From NCBI GenBank assembly GCA_020439605.1, contig JAGQSI010000104.1, positions 1-6,833 on the forward strand: a stretch of DNA of 6,833 nt. Reading direction: 5' to 3'. This DNA comes from Acidimicrobiales bacterium. GTDB lineage: Bacteria; Actinomycetota; Acidimicrobiia; Acidimicrobiales; Iamiaceae. The position numbers and the translations under genes are program-made. A model generated the notes under the pieces. It worked only from the letters and a program-made list of their open reading frames with translations. It ran no database searches and was not told the DNA's origin. Position 1 is the first letter of the stretch. Each line of letters opens with the position of its first letter. Positions 1 through 5,935 of the stretch are shown here, piece after piece.

Positions 1-672
1 CTGTGTCACCAACTGTGCATAGATGCCGGGGGTTATCCGAGTCCGCTCGGATACGGGATAGACCCGATATTTCCGAAGTCGGTCTGCACTTCTGTCAATG
101 AGGTCATATGCCACGGGATCCCGGATTCACGGGCCCTGCGAGATGGAGACATCGTCAACCTCGACGTCACGCTGTTTCGAGAAGGGGTCCATGGCGACAC
201 CAACGCCACATGGGTCGTTGGGACCGCAGATCCGGAATCTGTGAGGCTCATCGAGGTAACTAAACAAGCCACGCTCAAAGGAATCATGGCGGTTCGCGCC
301 GGTAGACCTATCTCCGACATTGGTCGAGCCATACAGACCCATGCCGAAGCTGCTGGTTTCAGTGTGGTGCGTGATTTCGTAGGTCATGGGGTGGGTAAGG
401 AGTTCCACACGCCACCGGAGGTCCTCCACTACTACCGCCGAGAAAACAACACGATCATGGAACCCGGCATGACCTTCACGATCGAACCAATGATCGCGGT
501 TGGAGCATTCCAACAAAGGGTGTGGAGCGACGGATGGACGGCTGTGACCGTGGATGGGAAAAGGACCGCCCAGTTCGAACACACCATGGTTGTTACCGAC
601 AACGGGGCGGAACTGCTTACGTTGCATCCTGATGGTCAATGGTCCGGCGACGGTGGCGACCCCCGAGGATGA
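1..672 (+). CDS. map: Methionine aminopeptidase, type I (5'-truncated by window edge)
   Basis: This cytosolic metalloprotease removes the initiator methionine from nascent proteins whose second residue is small. The reading frame is open from base 1 to the TGA at 670-672, so 223 residues are visible and the true start lies upstream. An internal GTG at 241 is not the start, because conserved family sequence continues well before it. All five metal ligands of the M24A family are readable: Asp (163-165, in NLDVT), Asp (196-198, in HGDTNAT), His (385-387, in GHGVGKEFH), Glu (484-486, in IEPM) and Glu (577-579, in QFEHT). The substrate-site histidines are also present, in ICHGIP (112-114) and FHTPP (406-408). 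The segment FPKSVCTSVNEVICHGIP is typical of bacterial MetAP1, and HGDTNAT resembles mycobacterial enzymes. The C-terminus ends a little beyond the last ligand, as usual, with a short Gly/Asp-rich tail. It is very probably a functional enzyme; the N-terminal part cannot be assessed. Confidence 0.97.
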   Translation: MCHQLCIDAGGYPSPLGYGIDPIFPKSVCTSVNEVICHGIPDSRALRDGDIVNLDVTLFREGVHGDTNATWVVGTADPESVRLIEVTKQATLKGIMAVRAGRPISDIGRAIQTHAEAAGFSVVRDFVGHGVGKEFHTPPEVLHYYRRENNTIMEPGMTFTIEPMIAVGAFQQRVWSDGWTAVTVDGKRTAQFEHTMVVTDNGAELLTLHPDGQWSGDGGDPRG

Positions 673-700
673 CCTTGCAGGGCGGACTACTAATGGTTTT

Positions 701-712
701 GCACCTAGGTGC
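701..712. repeat. Perfect 12-bp palindrome in the map to GGDEF-EAL gap
   Basis: GCACCTAGGTGC equals its own reverse complement and has no spacer. It sits 28 nt after the map stop and 33 nt before the start of the downstream gene. With no loop it would make a poor RNA hairpin and no T-run follows it, so a terminator is unlikely. A binding site for a dimeric regulator is possible, but chance cannot be excluded for a single copy. Confidence 0.4.
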
Positions 713-728
713 CGACTGATAATCAATC

Positions 729-734
729 AGGAGG
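729..734 (+). promoter_or_regulatory. Strong Shine-Dalgarno that fixes the start of the GGDEF-EAL gene
   Basis: AGGAGG lies 10 nt before the ATG at 745. The frame is open back to a GTG at 709, but that start would place this ribosome binding site inside the coding region, so ATG 745 is preferred. A second in-frame ATG at 751 is less well spaced (16 nt). Confidence 0.8.
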
Positions 735-744
735 CCATCGCCAG

Positions 745-2883
745 ATGACCATGAGTTCGAGCGAAAGTGAAGGCGGCCCCTTGGGCGGGAGCGATGTCTT
801 CCAGCTCGCGTTCGAACACGCCCCGATCGGCATTGTGGTTGTGACCGTTGAGGGCGAGATCAGATGGGCCAACCGAGCGGTTTCGGAGATTCTCCGGCGT
901 TCTCGGGATTCTCTAGCAGGGATGGACTGGCAGGAAATCGTCCATGCGGATGACATCGATCTGGACCGCTTGGACCTGGAGAAGGCGATGGTCCTCGGCG
1001 GGTCCTCCTACACCATTGAACGTCGTTGTCTGCGAGGAGACGGCACTGTCGTACCAACACAGCTAGATGTGTCGGTTCTGATGGGCAAGGACGGCACAGC
1101 GGACGCATTGGTGGCTCATGTCCAAGACATCACCGATAGATACGACACATTGGCGCAATTGGCGGCGGCTCACGACGAGGTGGTCGCAACCCAGAAGCGT
1201 TCTGCTGCACTGGTAGAACGTTCCAGCGACATCATCTGCATCATCGACGTCCATGGGATGATCACCTATCACAGCCCCGCCGCTGAGCGGTTGTTGGGCT
1301 GGCCGGCTGGGATTGTGGACTTCCCTTTTGTGGACATTGTTCATCCGGCTGATCGCTCAATGCTCGTCAACGAGTTCCGTGCGCTGCTACGTGAACCATC
1401 GAACACGGCCACCGCCGAAGCACGCATCATCGCTGCATCGGGGGATTGGCGTCACGTCGAAATCGTTGCAACCAACCGTATTGCTGATCCTGCAGTAAGC
1501 GGCGTGGTGGCAAATGTTCGAGATGTGAGCGATCGTGTTGAGGCCGCGGCACGGATCACCTGGCAGGCCTTTCACGATCCACTGACCGGTCTTCCCAACC
1601 GGGCGTTGTTGACAGATCGCCTCACAATGGCAACCGAACGAGCTGGTCGTATGGGCACGCGTTGCGCGTTGTTGTTCATAGACCTGGATCGTTTCAAGGT
1701 GATCAATGATTCGCTGGGACATGAAACCGGAGATCAGCTCCTAGTAGAGGTGGCGCGTCGGCTGACCACCACCGTTCGAAGTTCGGACACGGTTGCTCGC
1801 CTTGGCGGTGATGAGTTCGTGGTTCTGGTTGAAGGCAGTCGGGACGACGAGGTTCTTGCCTTGGCAGACCGGCTTTCGCGGGTGATCGCAACTCCTATTG
1901 AGCTGCCTCACGGCACTGTCAATACCACTACCTCGATTGGAATTGCCTTTGCCTCGGATCAGATAGGCGGCTCCAACCTCCTTCGCGACGCGGACACTGC
2001 CTTGTACCGAGCTAAGGAGAAGGGCAGAAACCGGTTCCACGTGTTCACAGACTCGCTTCGAGCGGCTGCGCTGCGACGAGCGGAGGTGGACCGGGGACTG
2101 CGCTCCGCTCTTGGTGATGAGCGTCTTCGCATCCATGTGCAACCAATTGTTGATCTCGCGACCGGCGAGTCCGCCTGGGTTGAGGCATTGGTTCGGTTCG
2201 AGGATGACAACGCCAACCTGGAGCTGCCAGGTGAGTATCTAGAGGTGGCGGAGGAATCTGGCCTTATCGTGCAGGTGGGCCAGGTTGTTGTGGATCTGGC
2301 ATGTGAAGCAATGGCTAGATGGCGTAGAGACCTTGGCGAAAGGGCGCCCCGGCGGGTGGCTGTGAACGTATCCGCACGAGAACTGGCATCTCCGGGTTTT
2401 CTTCCCTTCTTGTTGTCGGTGTTGTCGCGTCACGAACTCGATCCGAGCTCGCTCGCCCTTGAGTTCACGGAGTCCACGGTTATCGGGGCGGATCGACACA
2501 CCCTCAGAGCGGTTTCACGGCTCAAAGACCTTGGGGTGTCGATGTCTGTTGATGACTTCGGTACCGGCTATTCGAGCCTCGCTTACCTGAAGCGATTCCC
2601 GATCAACACCGTAAAACTGGATCGCACGTTTGTTGCCGGCCTCGGCACGGATCAAAGCGACGCCGAAATTGTTAGAGCAGTGGTTTCATTAGGGGATGCG
2701 CTGGCGTTAGCGGTTGTGGCCGAAGGCATAGAGACAGCGGCACAGCTACAGGTACTCCAGGAATTTGGCTGCACCTACGGGCAAGGTTTTTTGTTGGGCA
2801 CACCTATAGCACCTGAGTTCTTCGACCCTGACGTAGCTTCGAAGGTGATCGCCGACACCAAGGCCGGCTGGGCGGTTTCTTAA
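745..2883 (+). CDS. PAS-PAS-GGDEF-EAL cyclic-di-GMP synthase/phosphodiesterase
   Basis: This 712-residue signalling protein would make c-di-GMP from two GTP (GGDEF domain) and linearise it to pGpG (EAL domain). The domain order is PAS 1 at about 19-132, a short probably helical linker, PAS 2 at about 155-264, GGDEF at about 270-430 and EAL at about 450-700. The GGDEF domain has the opening motif DPLTGLPNR, the Mg-binding DLDRF (313-317), an exact GGDEF (354-358) and an RxxD inhibitory site (R345-D348) five residues before it. The EAL domain has E480-A481-L482, N541 in VNVS, E576 in EFTES, D603-D604 in DDFGTGYSS, K624 in VKLD, E660/E663 in AEGIE and the GQGF motif, so both halves look catalytically competent. 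No transmembrane segment or signal peptide is visible, which suggests a cytosolic sensor responding through its PAS domains; their ligand cannot be read from sequence. It lies 72 nt after map and 66 nt before ndk and may be cotranscribed with either. Which activity dominates in the cell is unknown. Confidence 0.96.
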   Translation: MTMSSSESEGGPLGGSDVFQLAFEHAPIGIVVVTVEGEIRWANRAVSEILRRSRDSLAGMDWQEIVHADDIDLDRLDLEKAMVLGGSSYTIERRCLRGDGTVVPTQLDVSVLMGKDGTADALVAHVQDITDRYDTLAQLAAAHDEVVATQKRSAALVERSSDIICIIDVHGMITYHSPAAERLLGWPAGIVDFPFVDIVHPADRSMLVNEFRALLREPSNTATAEARIIAASGDWRHVEIVATNRIADPAVSGVVANVRDVSDRVEAAARITWQAFHDPLTGLPNRALLTDRLTMATERAGRMGTRCALLFIDLDRFKVINDSLGHETGDQLLVEVARRLTTTVRSSDTVARLGGDEFVVLVEGSRDDEVLALADRLSRVIATPIELPHGTVNTTTSIGIAFASDQIGGSNLLRDADTALYRAKEKGRNRFHVFTDSLRAAALRRAEVDRGLRSALGDERLRIHVQPIVDLATGESAWVEALVRFEDDNANLELPGEYLEVAEESGLIVQVGQVVVDLACEAMARWRRDLGERAPRRVAVNVSARELASPGFLPFLLSVLSRHELDPSSLALEFTESTVIGADRHTLRAVSRLKDLGVSMSVDDFGTGYSSLAYLKRFPINTVKLDRTFVAGLGTDQSDAEIVRAVVSLGDALALAVVAEGIETAAQLQVLQEFGCTYGQGFLLGTPIAPEFFDPDVASKVIADTKAGWAVS

Positions 2884-2949
2884 CTCAAAGCTGTGTACTG
2901 GCCGTGAGAGTTGGAGATGGGTGCCGTTGAGGTCGTAGGGTCGCCGGCC

Positions 2950-3363
2950 ATGACCAACCGGACCTTCATCATGTGTAAACCCGATGCTGTTGAGCGCGGG
3001 CTAGTAGGCGAGATCATTGCTCGATTCGAGCGCAAAGGCCTGACCCTGGCTGCTTTGGAACTACGCACCGCGGATCGTGCGCTAGCCGAGGCCCACTATG
3101 CAGAGCATGCCGATAAGCCATTCTTTGGTGAATTGGTGGACTTCTTGACCCGCTCACCAGTGGTGGCGATGATCGTTGAGGGACCAGCGGACAACACCTG
3201 GGAGCTAGGTCGAGTCATCATTGGTAAGACTCAGGTTGTGGAGGCCCAGCCGGGCTCCATTCGCGGCGACCTTGCTACCACCACCAACGAGAACCTGGTG
3301 CACGGTTCCGATGGTCCCGAGTCGGCCGAGCGCGAGATCGGACTCTGGTTCCCGGGGCGTTGA
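2950..3363 (+). CDS. ndk: Nucleoside diphosphate kinase
   Basis: Ndk transfers the gamma-phosphate of ATP to other NDPs through a phosphohistidine, balancing NTP and dNTP pools in the cytosol. The 137-residue product has the usual family length. It opens with [17 protein letters not shown], which contains the nucleotide-binding lysine (K10), and carries KPFF and the active-site loop NLVHGSDG with the catalytic His at residue 118. It ends in the typical [12 protein letters not shown] 2950 was chosen because family similarity starts exactly there; the upstream in-frame TTG at 2911 would add 13 residues with no family counterpart. The ribosome binding site is weak: TAGGG at 2936-2940 is the best candidate. 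The nucleotide-binding loop reads [16 protein letters not shown] where most family members have a T-D/N-P motif, a mild divergence that keeps the Thr and Arg. The gene precedes mreB as in other actinobacteria, but a hairpin separates the two. Confidence 0.98.
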   Translation: MTNRTFIMCKPDAVERGLVGEIIARFERKGLTLAALELRTADRALAEAHYAEHADKPFFGELVDFLTRSPVVAMIVEGPADNTWELGRVIIGKTQVVEAQPGSIRGDLATTTNENLVHGSDGPESAEREIGLWFPGR

Positions 3364-3369
3364 TCTCGA

Positions 3370-3418
3370 GGTCACCCTCCACTAGAGCTTGGCTGTCAGG
3401 CTGTAGTTGAGGGTGACC
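3370..3418 (+). terminator. Long imperfect hairpin after ndk, probable terminator without T-run
   Basis: The outer arms GGTCACCCTC (3370-3379) and GAGGGTGACC (3409-3418) are perfect complements. Inside them, after one C/T mismatch, ACTA (3381-3384) pairs with TAGT (3404-3407). After a G/G mismatch, AGCTTG (3386-3391) pairs with CAGGCT (3397-3402) including one G-U, leaving a 5-nt loop. That is about 20 pairs, starting 7 nt after the ndk stop. No run of T follows (ATCCACCTGATT), so it is not a canonical intrinsic terminator, although actinobacterial terminators often lack the T-tract. It could instead protect the ndk mRNA 3' end or be a copy of a dispersed palindromic repeat. Confidence 0.6.
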
Positions 3419-3456
3419 ATCCACCTGATTGGGATAGCGGTCTGCTAGGCGGATGG

Positions 3457-3483
3457 TTGCAATTGGGTAACGGCGGCTAGGCT
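3457..3483 (+). promoter_or_regulatory. Possible promoter of the mre operon
   Basis: TTGCAA (3457-3462) and TAGGCT (3478-3483) resemble -35 and -10 elements, with a 15-bp spacer, or 16 bp if the -35 is read as GTTGCA. TAGGNT-type -10 boxes are common for the housekeeping sigma factor of actinobacteria. Transcription would start near 3490, giving a leader of about 45 nt to the mreB ATG. Its position between the post-ndk hairpin and mreB supports the call, but the short spacer makes it tentative. Confidence 0.35.
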
Positions 3484-3523
3484 TGTGGCCGACTTGTACT
3501 TGTTCCATGTTCGCCAGCCCTTT

Positions 3524-3529
3524 GGAGGG
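3524..3529 (+). promoter_or_regulatory. Shine-Dalgarno of mreB
   Basis: GGAGGG stands 7 nt before ATG 3537. It selects this start over the in-frame TTG at 3483, which would add 18 residues not typical of MreB. Confidence 0.8.
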
Positions 3530-3536
3530 CCGTCAC

Positions 3537-4580
3537 ATGTCTGCTGACAATCCGCTCTCCTCGATCATGGGCCGTGACATGGCCGTTGACCTTGGCACGG
3601 CCAACACCCTTGTTTACGTGCGTGGCCGCGGCATTGTTCTGAACGAACCGTCTGTAGTGGCAGTAAATGTCAAGGACGGGCGCCCGCTAGCTGTTGGTCT
3701 TGAGGCCAAGCGGATGATTGGCCGTACTCCTGCGCACATCCAGGCCATTCGTCCCCTCAAAGACGGTGTGATCGCGGATTTCGAGATCTGCGAGAAGATG
3801 CTTCGGTACTTCATCCACCGGGTACATCAGCGCAGGTGGGTGAAACCCCGGATGGTGATCTGTGTCCCATCTGGCATTACCGGTGTCGAGCAAAGAGCGG
3901 TGCAAGAAGCAGCGGAATATGCCGGTGCTCGCAAACCGGCCTACATCATCGAAGAACCAATGGCTGCTGCAATTGGCGCCGGTCTTCCTGTGCAGGAGCC
4001 CACAGGAAACATGATCGTGGACATCGGCGGCGGCACCACAGAGGTGGCAGTTATTTCGCTTGGTGGAATCGTTTCCAGCCAGTCGGTGCGTGTGGGCGGC
4101 GACGAGTTGGACGATGCAATCATCCAGTACATCAAGAAGGAATACAGCCTCGCCCTTGGTGAACGCACCGCTGAAGAAGTGAAGATCGCTCTCGGCTCGG
4201 CGTGGCCGCTTCAAGAAGAACTCCATGCAGAGCTCCGAGGCCGAGATCTAGTCACTGGGCTTCCCAAGACGATCGTCACCACCACAGAGGAAATTCGCGA
4301 GGCCATCGAGGAACCAGTGGCTGCGATCTGCGATGCGGTGAAGGTGACCTTGGACAAGACCCCACCAGAGCTAGCCGCAGACATCATGGAACAGGGCATT
4401 GTTCTCGCCGGTGGAGGCGCCTTGTTACATGGCCTTGATGCCCGCTTGTCTCAAGAGACCGGGATGCCGATCATCATTGCGGACAATCCGCTTGATTGTG
4501 TGGCGATCGGTTCTGGACAATCCCTTGAAGAGTTCGATGCTCTAAAGGGTGTTCTTTTTTCGACCAACCTCCAGAACTAG
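3537..4580 (+). CDS. mreB: Rod-shape-determining protein MreB (bacterial actin homologue)
   Basis: MreB polymerises with ATP into membrane-associated filaments that orient lateral peptidoglycan synthesis with MreC, MreD, RodA and PBP2. At 347 residues it has the usual length. Actin-fold motifs appear in order: phosphate-1 loop [11 protein letters not shown] (from D18), the connecting segment [13 protein letters not shown] (from E139), phosphate-2 loop [13 protein letters not shown] (from D162) and the adenosine motif [13 protein letters not shown] (from G287). The N-terminal [20 protein letters not shown] and the segment [11 protein letters not shown] are near-invariant in MreB and separate it from DnaK and FtsA relatives. 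It heads a compact cluster, with mreC starting 18 nt after its TAG stop in the same reading frame. No truncation or missing motif is visible. Confidence 0.98.
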   Translation: MSADNPLSSIMGRDMAVDLGTANTLVYVRGRGIVLNEPSVVAVNVKDGRPLAVGLEAKRMIGRTPAHIQAIRPLKDGVIADFEICEKMLRYFIHRVHQRRWVKPRMVICVPSGITGVEQRAVQEAAEYAGARKPAYIIEEPMAAAIGAGLPVQEPTGNMIVDIGGGTTEVAVISLGGIVSSQSVRVGGDELDDAIIQYIKKEYSLALGERTAEEVKIALGSAWPLQEELHAELRGRDLVTGLPKTIVTTTEEIREAIEEPVAAICDAVKVTLDKTPPELAADIMEQGIVLAGGGALLHGLDARLSQETGMPIIIADNPLDCVAIGSGQSLEEFDALKGVLFSTNLQN

Positions 4581-4598
4581 CCCTCAGCGTCTCGGACA

Positions 4599-5429
4599 GT
4601 GACCTTCCCTCGTCACAACTCACGAAATCCGCGTTCGCGTGCAACTGTTGCTCTGCTTATTCTCACAGCGCTGACGCTTCTGGTTCTAGACCTTCCTGGA
4701 ACAGGACCTCTGGATCCCGTGAGAAACGCTTTCGGAGCTGCGTTCCGGCCTATTCGCGCCGCGGGAAATGCAGTGTTCGAACCGCTTTCCAACGGCTGGA
4801 AAGGTGCGTTTGGATATGACGATGTAAGAGATGAAAACGATCGTCTCCGTGCCCAGCTAGAGGAGCAGAAGGGTCTTGAAGCAGAGATTTCACGACTGCG
4901 AGCAGATAATCAGCAGCTACGAAAGCTGAACGGCATCACGGTCGAAGGGGTGCCTTCCAAGGCAGCGAAAGTGATCGGCGGGCCGCTTTCGAGCTTCGAA
5001 CAGGTTGTAAGGGTGGATGCAGGATCTTCCAGCAAGATCAAAGTTGGTATGGCGGTGGTGACCGGTGGAGGAGTTCTCGGGCGAGTGTCTAGAACCACCC
5101 GCAGCACCTCAACGGTTGATCTGATCACCAAGCCCGGTATCAAGATCGGGATATCAACCAAAGATGGCTTTCGAGGTTTGGTTCAAGGTCAGGGGCCAGA
5201 TTCGCCTTTGCTGCTTACCCTCGAAAGCGATGAAGTCGAGATCAAAGAGGGAGCCTGGATCTATACCTCTGGAATAGACCGTTCGGCGTTCCCCGGCGAT
5301 CTGCCAATTGGGAGGGTGTCAAAGATCTCCAAGGGATCAGAAGCGGTGGGTGCACGGATAGAGGTTGAACCGTCGGCAGATCTCACCTCGCGATATGTGC
5401 GAGTGATACTGAAAGAGCCTCCATCGTGA
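4599..5429 (+). CDS. mreC: Rod-shape-determining protein MreC
   Basis: MreC is the bitopic scaffold that links the cytoplasmic MreB filament to periplasmic wall enzymes and activates PBP2/RodA. The 276-residue protein shows a short basic N-terminus (many Arg in residues 5-14), one membrane segment at about 15-32 (ATVALLILTALTLLVLDL), a coiled coil at about 75-110 (DENDRLRAQLEEQKGLE onward) and then the beta-rich MreC domain to the C-terminus. That domain includes VVTGGGVLGRV, which matches the family's conserved G-x-V-G-x-V type motif. The GTG at 4599 is the only sensible start before the membrane segment. There is no clear Shine-Dalgarno before it (only GGA 2 nt away), so translation probably depends on ribosomes finishing mreB. 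Its TGA overlaps the mreD start by 4 nt. No long Pro-rich C-terminal tail, seen in some actinobacterial MreC proteins, is present. Confidence 0.95.
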   Translation: MTFPRHNSRNPRSRATVALLILTALTLLVLDLPGTGPLDPVRNAFGAAFRPIRAAGNAVFEPLSNGWKGAFGYDDVRDENDRLRAQLEEQKGLEAEISRLRADNQQLRKLNGITVEGVPSKAAKVIGGPLSSFEQVVRVDAGSSSKIKVGMAVVTGGGVLGRVSRTTRSTSTVDLITKPGIKIGISTKDGFRGLVQGQGPDSPLLLTLESDEVEIKEGAWIYTSGIDRSAFPGDLPIGRVSKISKGSEAVGARIEVEPSADLTSRYVRVILKEPPS

Positions 5430-5935
5430 GCGCTCCCCGAGTGGCCGCTGTGGTGATCTGTGCGCTCACCGTTCAGGTCACGTTGTTGGCAAGGTTCTCG
5501 TTCGAAGGTGCGAGGCCAGATCTGATGGTTCTGGTTGCGGTGCTCGCCGGCTATATCGGTGGTCCCAACCGTGGCGCAATTGTCGGCTTTAGCGCAGGTG
5601 TTGTCTTCGACATCTTGTTATCTACGCCTATGGGTCTCTCAGCGTTGATCTACACGCTGCTCGGCTATGGCATCGGCTCGATCTCAAGTGGAATGGTTCG
5701 TTCGTCTCGAATAGCTCCCGTGCTTGTGGCCGTTGCAGGTAGCGCTATTGGTGTTGTCGGTTTCGCTGTTGCTGGAGAGGTTCTAGGTGAGGCGACCCTC
5801 AAAGGGCCCAACCTCGCAGCTATCGTCGTCTATGTAGCGACGATCAATGCTGTGGCAGCTCCTTTGATGATGAAGGCGTTGTCATGGGCGATGTCGTCAG
5901 ATAACGACCAACGCTCCACGTATGCCTTCAGATGA
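5426..5935 (+). CDS. mreD: Rod-shape-determining membrane protein MreD
   Basis: MreD is the polytopic membrane member of the elongasome and works with MreC to control PBP2/RodA activity. The 169-residue product is almost wholly hydrophobic, with membrane segments at roughly 6-23, 33-64 (probably two short helices), 71-90, 97-117 and 130-153. Family marks include RPDLMVLVAVLAGYIGG, then GAIVGFSAGVVFDILLSTP and MGLSALIYTLLGYGIG, matching the PDL, GF-x-x-G-x-x-x-D and P-x-G-x-x-A-L pattern of MreD. The GTG start shares GTGA with the mreC stop, preceded at 8 nt by a modest AAAGAG (5412-5417). The TGA stop overlaps the next gene's ATG as ATGA. Overall sequence conservation in this family is low, so the call rests on pattern plus position, which agree. 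Confidence 0.93.
   Translation: MSAPRVAAVVICALTVQVTLLARFSFEGARPDLMVLVAVLAGYIGGPNRGAIVGFSAGVVFDILLSTPMGLSALIYTLLGYGIGSISSGMVRSSRIAPVLVAVAGSAIGVVGFAVAGEVLGEATLKGPNLAAIVVYVATINAVAAPLMMKALSWAMSSDNDQRSTYAFR

Noticed and set aside
718..723. GATAAT as a -10 box for the GGDEF-EAL gene
   Set aside because: Transcription would start at or inside the AGGAGG at 729-734, and no -35 at proper spacing is seen.
127..726. 199-residue open frame on the - strand across map and the following gap
   Set aside because: It is antisense to the confidently identified map gene, has no recognisable motif, and arises from codon bias of the + strand gene.
709..744. N-terminal extension of the GGDEF-EAL protein from GTG 709
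   Set aside because: It would bury the strong ribosome binding site within the coding region and adds no domain sequence.
3370..3418. Hairpin after ndk as an integron attC-type or recombination site
   Set aside because: No GTTRRRY/RYYYAAC-type core sites, no integrase and no gene cassettes nearby.
3687..4226. 179-residue open frame on the - strand inside mreB
   Set aside because: Fully opposite the conserved mreB coding sequence; His/Cys-rich composition without family motifs is typical of a shadow frame.
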